Positions 23,722 through 34,799 of a stretch of DNA of 64,000 nt are shown here, in pieces. The DNA comes from Gnetum montanum. Taxonomy: Eukaryota; Streptophyta; Gnetopsida; Gnetales; Gnetaceae. Location of the stretch: positions 49,049-113,048 of the forward strand of contig MNCI01001323.1 of assembly GCA_015680685.1 (NCBI GenBank), written 5' to 3'. The notes beneath the pieces are model-generated. The model was not told the DNA's origin. It saw only the letters and a list, made by a program, of their open reading frames with translations, and ran no database searches. The translations under genes were made by a program, and so were the position numbers. Each line of letters opens with the position of its first letter. Positions within the stretch are counted from its first letter, which is position 1.

Positions 23722-24313
23722 TCATGGGAGATATATCCATTCTAGTTTTAAAACTTATGTGGCTATTTTACACTTTTTTTTATTTATATATTTTTTTGAA
23801 TTTTTCTATTCCTTTACATTTTCTTGTTTTACTATCTTTCTATTTCTTAATATGTTTCTATATTTTAATATTTTTCATAAGTCATTTCCTTTATGTTTTT
23901 GGATGATTTCAATATTTTGTTAATAAAATTTCCGCTTACATGCAAGGAACAACTTCATTGTTGTAATCATGTTCTATGATATTGAATTATTGAAAGAATA
24001 ATTATGAAAAGCAATGATATTTCATCATTCATCCCTCTAATTCCATCAATAAGAGGTCTCCATCATTGAAATAATATGATCCTTATTCCATTTGAAACTT
24101 AAAATTAACCCATAATCATGATACTTGAAAGGAAGAATAAGCAACCAAGAGGGTTGAATAAGGATATGACATAAAGAAGATTTCTTGATTCTTTGGACTT
24201 CTACTATAGGTCCCACTTCCTTACATAGATGTATTATCTCTAATTTTTATCTTGTTAGAAAATATTGTTCCCTAGTTATGACACTAGAAAGACATGTTAC
24301 CCATTCCTAAAGA
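23722..24313 (+). other. Element A non-coding spacer after pol, first part
   Basis: T-rich DNA (23770-23900) and then the conserved block AGAAAGACATGTTACCC near 24290. The same order occurs in B (41040-41800), and the block also occurs in C and H. The 64-codon frame 23724-23906 is low-complexity and rejected as a gene. Element D interrupts the block at CCTAAAGA. Confidence 0.7.
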
Positions 24314-25405
24314 TAGACCTTTTGGTATGTCAAAACCATAAGGAAAATGGAGAACATAGATTATTTGTGGTATGTTTGTGGTGTGTGATGATATTGCAAG
24401 ACATGAATGAGAACTCAAGGAAATGAGATTTATAATGAGATGTCAAAATGAAGACTACATGGGCAAGATGAGAGCATGGATGAGCATGGACAAAACGAAG
24501 GCTACAAATCAAATGAAGATGCTTCAAGGATTGGCAAGAAGGAAAATTGATGAGAGAAATCCTCAAAAGATAGAGCCTAAAAGTTGAGAAGATGTCTCCT
24601 AGAAATAGTAGATGTCTCTATCTCTGAATAGACATCTCCATAAAGACATCTAACAAGAGACATCCCATTTTCCAAAGAGTCATCTCTCATGAATTAAGGT
24701 CAATCTTAAGTAGACATTCCAACTTCGAACAAGATGTCTACACTAGTTATTTGTTAGTCATTGCATGAATTCCAAGGAGTTCTCAAAAACTCCAAGGTTA
24801 TAAGAAGATACCAGAATCTTAAAAATTTTGTAAGTGTTATTTACAAAAGATCAATCATTGTCTATTCTATGTTATTGTATTCTTTTTCTTCATTGTAACA
24901 TCATTTTCTTGGCTATCTGTTGTGCTATGTTTCAAACTGTACGGACTTGTAAATTTATTTACATACTTTCCTTATGCTTTTCTCTTTTTTGTATAGCCCT
25001 GTGGGGTTGATGTGCTTCTTGAAATAAGGCATCCATATTAAGCTTGCTAGGATCCTATGGGATTGAGTGGTTTTGCATCATCAAAACACTCCATAGCGGA
25101 GCTAAATTTTGTAAAAGTTGTGGGATCCTTCAAACAACGTTTTGAGCTTGTTAAGACGTTGTAGGTTTGAGTGGTTTTGCAATGATGAAACACTCCAATG
25201 TAGAGCTTAGAGCTTGTAGAGAGTGTGATGCCCTTCAAACCACATTTTATTGAGAAACAAAGTCTAAATATGTGCAAGGATTCTACCCTTTAAGTGTCAA
25301 CGTAGCCAAATTAGGGAACCATGTAAAATTTGGTGTGTTTTGTGTGGCAGGTGCAATTTTAATTTGGAAACTTATTCAATCTCCCTTCTAAATTCTTGAT
25401 CCTCA
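24314..25405 (+). repeat. 5' LTR of element D
   Basis: Starts TAGACCTTTTGGTATGTCAA, equivalent to TGTTGACC... of the solo LTR with the terminal G now A, and ends GATCCTCA. It contains seven or more AGACATCT/AGATGTCT motifs (24590-24740) and a TATA-like TATAAGAAG at 24799. Confidence 0.85.
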
Positions 25406-25407
25406 AG

Positions 25408-25420
25408 TGGTATCAGAGCC
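25408..25420 (+). other. Primer-binding site of element D (initiator tRNA-Met)
   Basis: TGGTATCAGAGCC, two bases after the LTR, is an exact match to the usual primer site complementary to the 3' end of initiator tRNA-Met. Confidence 0.9.
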
Positions 25421-25490
25421 TAGTACTCATATGTTTAGCTATAACTTTTAAGAGTGAACTATAGAGGGAACATCCTACACAAAACCGCCA

Positions 25491-27302
25491 ATGTTTTATG
25501 GGTTCAATTTTTCTAATTAGAAAGCAAGGATGTAAGGCTTTTCTGAGTCAATGGAATTTGAAGTATGGAAATCCATCTTTGAAGGTTACAAAACACCTAT
25601 CAACAGTGCATCATCAAAGGCCCTCAAGCCATAGGGCAAGTGGACACTAAAAGAAATAGATAAGTTCATGTATGATTCTAAAGAAAAAAATTGTTTATAT
25701 TGTGCATTAAATAAATATAAGTTTAATAGAATAGCTAGATGTAAAATGCTAGAAAAGTTTAGGAGGACACATCCATAGTCAAAAAAATCAAAACTTTTGG
25801 TTTTGCAAAGTAAGAATGACAAACTTAAAATGAGAGAAGGTAAAAATGTAAAAGATTATTTCTCTAGAGCAGATGATCTAGTTGTAGCAATTAGGAATAT
25901 AGGTAAGGATTTTCCTGAAAGTAATGTAATCATTAAAATTATTATAATACTACAACCTAAATTTAGACCTAAGGTTACAACTATGGAAGAGATTAGAGAT
26001 TTTTTTGTTTTAAAATTTCAACTCCAAAGTGCTCTTATTTCTTATGAAATAAATCTCATAAGTGAAGGAGCCATAAAAGAAGAGTCCATCATCTTAAAAT
26101 CAACCCAAAAGAAGGAACTAATTGACTAAGAATTGAACAGTGAAGAAGAGATAGTTCTTCTATCAAGAAGAATTCAAAGGCTTCTAGCAAAAAAGGGTAA
26201 GAGCTTCAATCAACAAGGATCCAAACAATCCAACACCAAAGGTAAGGATAGAGGTAAGAATTTTTCGAAATCAAATTTTGATGCTTTTTCAATAGAATAT
26301 TGGGTATGTGGTGGAAGAGGCCATGTTGCCTCTAAATGTCCTAGAAATGAAAGGTTTCAACAAAAAGATAGAATTGATATGGATGAGAAAAAGACCAACT
26401 TCTACACAAGCTGGGATGACAAAGGGCAAAGTGAAGAAGAAGTTGATGATACTTCAAAAGATTCACATCTCATCTATATGGATCTCACAAATGATGATGT
26501 TGGCCTTTTTTATGATGATGATCAAATTGAAACTGATCAAGAAAGGTATGAACTCTTGTGTAAAGAACTTCTATCTCTTCAAACTATTTGTATAAAGTTG
26601 AATAAGGAATTAAAAAACAAGGATTAAGATATCTCTTTATTAAATATGAAAGTTTTAGATCTCACAAAAGAAACATTAGACCTAAGATCTGAGAATGAAA
26701 AACTAGCCCTATCCTATGAACAAATTAAGGAAGAACTTGCAGATGCTAAACCTAAAAATGAAAGGTTGGTCAAAGGAAAAGAATCACTTTGAATGTTTCT
26801 TGGGCAAGGAAGAAGTACAAATGATAAAAGTAGACTAGGTTATTGTCAACATGAACAAGCATCCCCATAAGATGTATCCAAATAAGAGGCCCCTTCAAAC
26901 ATTGCAGTAACTAATGCCACTCCATTTTACCAAAGAGAAACTTCAAGGTTTAATAGCCTCAATTCAAACAAAATGATTAGATGTTATTACTGTAACAGAT
27001 TTGGACATAAACAATGGATTTGCAATTTAAATCACTATCATATGAACACCTTGAGATATCACAAAACTCCTTAGTCTTCTCCAAATGTTTCTAGAAAGGA
27101 ATCTATGCAAGACAATAAGAAAATTTGGACAACTCAAAAGAAAAAAGGAGTTAAGAAGGTATGGAGAATCAATAAGAAAGAAGATAATAGTAAGAGAATT
27201 CTCTTCAACAAATTTGTGAAAGGAAGAAAATATTTGGAAATTGAAGAAATTTGTTTGAGAAGAGAAACCTCAAAAGAGGGATCTTATCCTCAAGCTTCCT
27301 AG
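25491..27302 (+). pseudogene. Element D Gag (copia type, two zinc knuckles)
   Basis: One frame of 604 codons runs without a net frameshift, broken by only about ten stops. The N-terminal copia pattern is PPMFYGFNFSN, then FEVWKSIFEGYKTPI; a KVKDYFSRADDLVVAIR-like middle (from 25797) follows. The first knuckle, near 26298, reads YWVCGGRGHVASKC, with its first Cys changed to Tyr. A Leu/Glu/Lys-rich coiled-coil segment lies at 26530-26770. The second knuckle, at 26982-27023, is intact (CYYCNRFGHKQWIC). A Lys-rich tail follows. Two knuckles and a coiled coil suggest a SIRE/Maximus-like Gag. I chose the first Met of the family motif; a true start may lie a little upstream. Confidence 0.82.
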
Positions 27303-27409
27303 GCACCTTTATTTTCCTCAATAAGAAAGATAAGTAGAGGTAAGTCTTCAATTCATTGTAAATTTTTTCTTAAGACTATAATCCTTGGCAGCCATCCCTA
27401 AGCTCCATC

Positions 27410-27630
27410 TTGCTGAGACATCTACCTAATGAGATGTCCTCATGACATAAGAGATTTCTACTTTTCAAAGGATATTTCTATCTATGTTTTTGCTCAACAT
27501 GGCAGAGATGTCTACTTTCCCAACGAGACGTCTACATATTGTTTTAAGTGTAGCATAGATGTCTATCTTTCAAAGGATATGTCTATCTTCTTAAAGCCCT
27601 TATTAAGCACTATTATATAAATCCAAACCT
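27410..27630 (+). promoter_or_regulatory. Internal LTR-like promoter region of element D
   Basis: AGACATCTAC, AGATGTCTAC, GACGTCTACA and AGATGTCTAT repeat here, as in the D LTR U3, followed by a TATA-like TATATAAAT at 27614-27622. The second ORF starts about 110 bp downstream. The inference is a private promoter for that ORF; transcripts would be needed to confirm it. Confidence 0.55.
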
Positions 27631-27730
27631 TCATTTTTCATTCATTCTTCTACATCTAAGCATAGACATCCAAGGGGAGAGGAGCAAGGCTTCACCAACA
27701 ATAGTGATTTATGCATTTTTCTCTAAATCC

Positions 27731-28560
27731 ATGGCCCACAAGAAGGTTTGAACATTAAGGCCACTACTAAGGAAGAGCAAGAAGTCAAAGCTTTCTCCAA
27801 CGCTACTAGCACCTACAATTATCAATTCAAATCCATTAACATCTAGCACTAGTTTGAGGTAACTTGAACCATCTCCATTATCTTTGAGTGCTCTCTTTGT
27901 TTCCAGCAGCATCAACAAAAGAAATTGATGAGTTTCTTTCACGTTTTAAATTGGGATACATTCATTTCAATGAATTTTTATATGCTTGAAATTAGTATAA
28001 GAGAATTCTATAACAACATTATGATTACAAATGCTTCTATTGGGGATTTCACTATCATGGTTGAGGGTTTGCTAATTTATGTTTCTCCTCAAGTTGTTAA
28101 AGTAATTCTTGGGATTTCCAGTGCTAATGTGTTTAGGATCACCATTCATTCCATGAATGAAATTTATATGAATGGTATGATTCCAATCTCCTAAGATGAA
28201 TTTTGTGATGCTTTATTTTGGGATTCAATATCTCTTTATAGTGGGAGAGTTTATAAAGGTCAAATGGCCCTGGATGCTTCTATCCTCTCACTCATTATTT
28301 TATATAATATAATTGTCAAAAAAGGAAGCTATAATTATTTGTTGCTTGCCCAAGCATTTTCTCTACTACCTTCTCACAAGAAAATCCTTAGACTTGGTTC
28401 ATACTTACTATCAAGACATGTTGGGCCTATTCACCAAGGAAAGAATCTTTGGGCATCCTCACCTCATCAATTTACTAATTTAATAGAGAGGTGTTCCCAT
28501 TCCTAACATTTCTTTTCTTAAAGATAAGAGAAGCCTTGGTGAGCATTTAGAAAAGAGGAG
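27731..28560 (+). pseudogene. Element D second ORF: putative plant transposon-protein-like
   Basis: A start at 27731 (ATGGCCCACAAG) leads into a Ser/Lys/Pro-rich N-terminus. After a frame change near 27925 the clearest part reads LEISIREFYNNIM, then GLLIYVSPQVVKVILGIS, and, after a stop at 28192, ALDASILSLIILYNI and SYNYLLLAQAFSLLP. The order (REFYxN, then GxxIxVS...ILGI, then LLxxAQAxSLLP) resembles the family described as 'putative plant transposon protein' in plant LTR elements. I am working from memory of that pattern, so the assignment is tentative. The protein has no protease, RT or integrase features. It could be an accessory factor or a captured gene. Confidence 0.55.
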
Positions 28561-29765
28561 CTCCACCCATGTTGATGAAGCAAAAACCAACACCAAGCCA
28601 CAAAAGTTACAAAATAAGGAATCTACATCACCATCTCAGACCTCTCCTTAGTTGAGAAGGTCCAAATTAGCTAGCAAGCAAATGAGATCTTCACTCAAGA
28701 AGTTTCTTAGGCCATTTGCTCATATCTTCACAATGATTGATAGGAGCCTCTCTTACCTCTATAAGAGAATGGATGCAGTTGAAGTACCTCTTCCTCCTAA
28801 CAAGCAATAGTTTGAAGAGATCACCACTCCTCCCATATCAAATAGTGAAGAGGACTATCTAGCCCCATCGAGACATTCAGCAACAACTAGGCCTTCCTAG
28901 GCCAATTACTTAAGAAATGATTCTAATTTAGAGGATCCTGATGCACCACTAGCACATGTCTATAGGGAGCTTCCTGATCCCATGCAACCTAGATCTACTT
29001 TCCATCATCAAGATGATGCTTTGAAGACATTTGAGCAATAAGCCATGGAGAGCAACTTTGGATCTTCTTCCCAGTGGAGACCTGTTGATCCTATCATCTA
29101 TCATAGGAAGGATGCTTCCTCATCCTATTAGTAGACTCCATCCCAACAAAATCCACCAGCTTTATCTTAATTTCAAGTGAAGCTTTGTCCATGAAGAGCT
29201 ACAATTCAAATACCTTCTTTGGACAATGATGACAAGAAGCGTCTCCAACACTAGTACCAATAGTGATGATGAGAGAAGGAGACCTACAAGCCTTCTTGTG
29301 CTACACCTGCTTCTAATGAGGATTCAAATGATGCAAAAAAATTCAATGATTAGAATCCTTGAGTGACCTTTCATTTTTTATGATGTTCAAAAATTAGGAG
29401 AGTTTTTGGTTTGTACATGGTTGTGGATATATCAATGGCTATATGTATTTTAGACATTTTGATTTGAAAATTTGAGTATAGATAGATTATGATCTTATTA
29501 TCTTTCTATTCACATATTATGATTGTATATTTTTGTTACAACATTATGGAGACAAGTTTTTGTCTTGAATAGTATCTTGGAGATCTCTTGGTTTTCATCA
29601 TATTATAAACTCATTTTATTTTTACCCTATGCCTTGAGCCTTAGAGCCCTATCCTAGTGATAACTTTGGCTGTCATTGGAATTTATATGTCTTAATTATT
29701 TTTATCATTTTCTATTATTTAAACTATATATCTACTCATCCATTTTCTTAAGTTTTGAACATCAC
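28561..29765 (+). other. 3' region of element D, decayed continuation of the second ORF
   Basis: Ser/Pro/His-rich pseudo-translation persists to about 29350, for example around 28660 and 28850. The rest is AT-rich and non-coding. No pol motif was found in any frame. Confidence 0.5.
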
Positions 29766-29780
29766 CAAAAAGGGGAAGAT
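29766..29780 (+). other. Polypurine tract of element D
   Basis: CAAAAAGGGGAAGAT directly precedes the 3' LTR start TGTCAAAAGC. Confidence 0.8.
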
Positions 29781-30841
29781 TGTCAAAAGCTTAAGGAAAA
29801 TGAACATAGATTATTTGTGGGGGGTTTGTGGTCTATGATGATCTTGTAGGACATGAATGAGAACTCATGGAAATGAGATTTATAATGAGATGTCAAAATG
29901 AAGATTACATGGGCAAGATGAGAGCATGGAAGATCGTGAATGAAAACAAAGGCTACAAATCAAATGAAAATGCTTCAAGGATTGGCAAGAAGGAAAATTA
30001 TCAGGAGAAAGCCTTAGAAGATACAGCCTAAAATTGAGTAGAAATCTTCTAGAAATAATAAACATCTCTATCTCAAAGTAGACATCTCCCTAGAGACATC
30101 CAAGAAGAGAAATTCCATTTTCCATAGAGACATCTCTCTTGAATTGAGGCCAATCTCATGTAGACATCCCAACTTCAAAGAAGACATCTACATTAGTTGT
30201 TTGGTAGCTATTGTATGAATTTCAAGGAGTTTTCAAAAATTTTGAGTCTATAAGAAGATATTGAAATCTTGGAAATTGTGCAAGTGTTATTCACAAAGGA
30301 TCAATCATTGTCTATTCTATGTTATTGTATTCTTGTTCTTCAATGTAACATCATTTGCATGGCTATGTGTTGTATTATGCTTCAAAGTGCAATGACTTGT
30401 AAATTTCTTGTGCATTTCTCTTTTTCTTGTAGCCCTGTGTGGTTGATGGGATTCTTGCAAGAAGCCATCCATATTAAGCTTACTGGGATATTATGGGATT
30501 GAGTGTTTTTGTAGTGTCAAAACACTCCAAAGTGGAGCTCAATTTTGTAAAGGTTATGGAATCCTTGAAACCACATTCTAAGCTTACTGAGACCTTGTGA
30601 GATTGAGTGTCTTCACAGCAATGAAACACTCCAATGCAAAGCTCAGAGCTTGTAAAGGGTATGGTTTCCTTCAAATCACATTTTATTAAGAAACAAAGTT
30701 AGTAGGTGTGCAATAATTCTACCCTCCAAGTATGAACGTACCCAAGTTAGGTAACCATATAAAATTTGATGTGTTTTGTATGGCATGTGCAATTTTAATT
30801 AGGGAACTTATTCAACCCCCCTTCTAAGTTCTCAATCCTCA
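29781..30841 (+). repeat. 3' LTR of element D
   Basis: About 1061 bp, aligned with 24314-25405 throughout, ending AATCCTCA. Its start, TGTCAAAAGC, lacks about 14 bp present at the 5' end of the other copies, which fits deletion between two TGT triplets. It has a TATA-like TATAAGAAG at 30249. Confidence 0.85.
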
Positions 30842-32022
30842 AAAGATAATCCTCTAGCAAGGTTAAAAAACTAATAATTAATTAATATACACATAATAAT
30901 TCTTAGGGTGTCACTTCAAGGACATGTTATCCATGCTTGAAGGCAGGCTACTTCCAAGAATTCTATGATCCCTTGGACTAGTTCCAACACATAACTAGAA
31001 AGACATCTAACCCATGCTTGAAGACACCCCTCTAATCAATGATCCAAATTCATAGCCTATACATCAATGATTAGTTAATTATTCCAAAAATCTTAAAATA
31101 TATTTCCCAATTTTTCTTATTGAGTGGTGGTATCTTCATGTGGTGATTAATTGATATCATGTTGTTGGGCCTAGGATGACATAATATGATGCCACTAGAA
31201 GAGGTATGGACTTGGTTCTGAATCCAAACAAGTATGAACAATGTTCATTCTAATCATGCTTTATACACAACACCCATTATGACCATGGAAAGATACCTCA
31301 TGCCTTGTTTATTCAATCCCTTCCAACTCTATTTCACATCACTATTATGCTATAGTTATAAATTTAATGGTTTTTATTAGCATGGTATAGGATTCTAGCT
31401 ATGATAGTTGCATGAGTCTTAGAATAATAATATGATCTAGATTTAATTTCTTAGGTGACATCTAGTAAGATGGTTACGCAAGGGTACTATAGGTAGGAGC
31501 CTACTTTGGGAGGACTCATTTGCATAACTATTGGGGATTTCATCATGATACCAATTACACATTTCTCAAATAAATTGGCATAGTTACTCTACCTTTATGC
31601 ATTATTTTCAACCCAATTTTCCTTAATTTTATTTCTTCTGTGCTTTCTTTTCTCCAAATACCCTAATTCCTGGCCAATCCTGAAGTATTGAAATGCAACA
31701 ATTTCATTATTTTAACATTTCTTAAAACATTTCTAGTCCTTACATCTAGAATAATGATCTCTTCTAAAGCTCAAACCCCTTCACTTATTCCAAATTCAAT
31801 TTTTTAACCCTCAAAATCCATTAGGGAACTAAAATTGCAAAATTTGGTTTTGATAAGTTATATCAATGTAATAGACTTAGTCAACATTGCTTTGTTGACA
31901 CATCATTTTCACTTCAAACTAGAGGATTTTTTGTCATCTTTCTAAGAACTAAGCCTTCAAACCATGATAACTTGTCATCTATACCTTTTTTTATCCTATT
32001 TAAAAACTTGTGAGCTCCTAAG
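30842..32022 (+). other. Element A non-coding spacer, second part
   Basis: Continues the spacer cut at 24313. It holds a duplicated CCATGCTTGAAGG/CCCATGCTTGAAGA block (30930, 31005), the conserved GGAGCCTACTTTGGGAGGAC block near 31496, and a U3-like array at 31860-31912 (ATCAATGTAA, TCAACATTG, TTGTTGACAC). The spacer matches B 41800-42789 in order. No gene is present. Confidence 0.7.
31860..31912 (+). promoter_or_regulatory. LTR-like internal array upstream of ORF-X in element A
   Basis: Phrases ATCAATGTAA, TCAACATTG and TTGTTGACAC resemble ACATCAATGTAAC, TGTTGATGC and ATTGACACAAC in the U3 of the A 3' LTR (58395-58470). It lies about 380 bp before the ORF-X ATG. Confidence 0.45.
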
Positions 32023-32292
32023 GTTAAGCTCTATGTCATGTGATTAGTTAGAGCACAATACAGCAAATTTTATAACACCCAATTTTTTAAATAATTAAGG
32101 TAACTAATGGACAAAATAATCAAACATTGATCTATAATTAAATAAAATAGTTACCATAAGAACTTTGAGACATTAAAATAGAATCACATAGGAACTTAAA
32201 TGTTTAATTTTTCTGAAATTAGGCTAACAATCCAAGGTTGATAAGGTATCAAAATATTCAAAATCTAACAACTAATCATGGAATTATTATAG
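32023..32292 (+). other. Candidate leader intron of element A ORF-X
   Basis: CCTAAG|GTTAAGCTC at 32023 matches the block that in B reads CCAAAG|GTAAGCTC. A branch-like ACTAATC lies about 20 nt before ATTATTATAG|ATGGCACC at 32293. The donor here deviates from consensus (GTTAAG). Confidence 0.5.
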
Positions 32293-33707
32293 ATGGCACC
32301 TAAATGCATTCTAGAGAATTCATGAAAATCTAGGAAAAATAGGCCAAGAAAAACTAAACATGGTTGAGGATGTGAACATGAGTAGAAACTGCAACAAGAG
32401 TCCCATGTCATGAAACATGCAAGAGAAGAACTAGAAGTGCAAGTCATCAGAATAATTTCCACTATATAGATAAGAAAATCTATGCAGTTATAGGAACCTC
32501 AACCATAGTTAGATCTAGAGGAGGCTCTCACATATGCATACTTGGTTAAAATTAGGAATAAGGAATTCTATGAAGCAATCTAACCAAAGCTTAACTTTGG
32601 GTTATTCTTGAAGTTTACTCCTTCAAAGGTATGCAAGTAGTTACAAGCCTCTTCCCTTTGATCCATCATCTCAACCAATGAGAAGAGGTACCTAGTAGAT
32701 ATTGATCTTTTTTAATACAATTTCCAAGAGGACACATTGATCAAAATCAAGGATATCATGATATGCTACTCCATTGACTCCATTGCAAAAATCATGGGAA
32801 TTTCAAATGTGGGGACTCAAGTTACTGAAGTGTCTACCAAATTAGATACTAAGATCAAGAAAGAATTGGTGCAGAGAACTTATGGTATGGATAAGGAGAA
32901 ATATGATTCTTTAACTCAAGTAAGAAATTTTATTTCAAGATTGCAATGTACCATCTCAATCCAAAAATATGTTCAAGTAAAATTAGATTCTTATCTACTA
33001 GGACCTACGTAGTCCTTACCACATAATTTCCCATAAATCTACCTTAGCTTGTATTTTTGAAGATTGAAAAGAAATTCAAAGAGAATGAGGAAGATAGAAA
33101 AATGCTTTCTTTTCAAAGACTATGCAAAATAGGAAGGATTGTTTACTATGTGAATGACACCCTTATAAGGTCTCTCATAGCATTGTGGAATAACATGATA
33201 AAGGTGAAAATAGCCCTTAGGATTTAAGAAGATCTATCGCCTCTAACACCTAACACCAAAGGAGTAACTACAGCTTCTACAATAGCAATAACAGCAAGCT
33301 ATGATACAGTTTTTTTATCCTAACTACTGGAACCACAAGTGTAAGAGTAAGTATGAGTGCATCCAACACTAGTAAACAAGCACCTATGAGTGGTTCCAAC
33401 TTCTACCATGCTATAATGAACCATCTACAAGAGGTGTCTATGACTATTAGTTAGCAACAAGATGACTTTGTCAATGTCTACAATGTTTTCAGAAGTAGTT
33501 CTCTAACATTAATCAATCCTATAAGGGATGTTGCATTAACACTATCCAAAGAATATCAAAAATCTCAAGTAATATAGAAAATTTTCTAGTCATTTTGTAC
33601 CAAGTAAATGAAGCAACTATGATAATGTTGTCACACAAAGGGTAAGAGACTATTATAGAAGTTATAGCAAATCATATTGGTGGGGATATTAGAATCCCAA
33701 TAATCTT
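32293..33707 (+). pseudogene. ORF-X of element A, first fragment
   Basis: ATGGCACC (32293) opens a frame that stays in register with the clear open stretch 32737-33012, so there is no net frameshift over at least 720 bp. Shared blocks with B and C are FGLFLKFTPSKVC, IKIKDIM, VSTKLDTKIKKELVQ, and YGMDKEKYDSLT followed by FISRLQC. These equal the C blocks LSTRSDLDMRKDW and ELTMEERIYFKIGIYHLFP. This is the transposon-protein-like domain. Stops are frequent. Element B inserted at 33707; the ORF continues at 46638 and again at 57958. Confidence 0.8.
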
Positions 33708-34647
33708 TGATGACCATCAAAGTGTTGCATTGATAGGTCCCCATTGACATGGCCTCATTGACAAGAATCCATCGATGGGATTCCATTTACGTGGTGTTGC
33801 CCTATCGATGGGGCTACATCAACATAGCATTTGCTACACCTATGGGGCCCTGTCAACATAGCCCTAGAGAAAAAACTATAAATATGATCTCCCAGCCATG
33901 TTTATGAGGAGGGGAATTCATAGTAGTAGCAAAGCTCTTACAGTTTGTTCATTTGAAAATTAGAATATTTTCCCAAGTGCCCACAACAAGAGTCATTGAG
34001 TGTATGGATCTTTATTCAAGCATTATTGTACTTGAGCACAACAATGTGTATAGTGATAAAGATGAGCTTCTTAATAAACCTTGCAACATTCTGGATAGTT
34101 TAGATGTTTTATTCATGCATTTAATGCTTTCAATTATTTATTCAATGATTTTAGTAATTAAACTAGTTAAGATAGATATATTAAATACATAAGTATGACT
34201 ACTTCAAGCATAACACGTATTCGCTTGATAATCCTAACAGCATTATTGCTTGGTGCACCTAGTCGCATAGCACTTGGTAACCCAACAATGGATACGTGGG
34301 TTCAGAATGTGTATGGAAAGTGGAACCAAATGCTTATGTTAGGGCTAGTTAGAGATTAGTTAGTTAGTTAAATTAAATTGGTCATTAAATTACTTCATCT
34401 CTCTCCTTAAGCACCAAAGAACATAAAACATAAAATGATAAAAATCATATGCCTCGATTACACTTAACCATACCTATGAACATCACAAGTGTAATTAGGA
34501 AGACAACAAACAACAATTGGGAAAAAATTCACTTCTTAGAGGACTAATGCACTGAAAACTAGAGAGTTTATGGAATTTGACTAGATTTCATGTGAACGCT
34601 TTATAATTCATAAGGTTGGGTGTAGGGGTACCTTCAACCGCTCGTCA
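33708..34647 (+). repeat. 5' LTR of element B
   Basis: About 940 bp, from TGATGACCATCAAAGTG to CCGCTCGTCA. U3 (33708-33870) carries an array of CCATTGAC, CCATCGATGGG and CTATCGATGGGG units. A TATA box, TATAAAT, is at 33877-33883. It aligns closely with 45689-46632. Confidence 0.92.
33877..33883 (+). promoter_or_regulatory. TATA box of the element B 5' LTR
   Basis: AAAACTATAAATATG is preserved in both LTRs (also 45844-45850) and follows the U3 repeat array, so transcription should start some 30 bp downstream. Confidence 0.7.
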
Positions 34648-34666
34648 TTAGCTTCATTGCTAGGGA
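34648..34666 (+). other. Primer-binding site of element B (tRNA-Asp type, decayed)
   Basis: TTAGCTTCATTGCTAGGGA abuts the LTR and matches the Athila-type TTGGCGCCGTTGCCGGGGA at about 13 of 19 positions; most differences are transitions. Element C keeps a better copy at 56752-56771. Confidence 0.65.
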
Positions 34667-34799
34667 ATTTTTTTGTTGAATGTATGGTATCTAGGTTTAG
34701 TGAATATTATTAATATCATTGGATGAACCCCCCAAGTTCAATACCATTTCCAAATAAAATAACTACAACAGCACACTAATATTTTAGTGGTTTTGCAAA

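Larger units (their letters stand above)
24314..30841 (+). mobile_element. Element D: non-autonomous copia-type LTR element (gag, no pol, second ORF)
   Basis: Paired LTRs of about 1.1 kb, a perfect TGGTATCAGAGC primer site, a 604-codon Gag frame, an internal LTR-like promoter region, a second ORF and a polypurine tract. No protease, integrase, RT or RNase H motif could be found in 27303-29780. A perfect 5-bp target duplication, aaaga, lies at 24309-24313 and 30842-30846. Removing D restores a sequence matching B (CCTAAAG...CTCTA). It is placed in copia by Gag type and primer site only. Confidence 0.88.
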
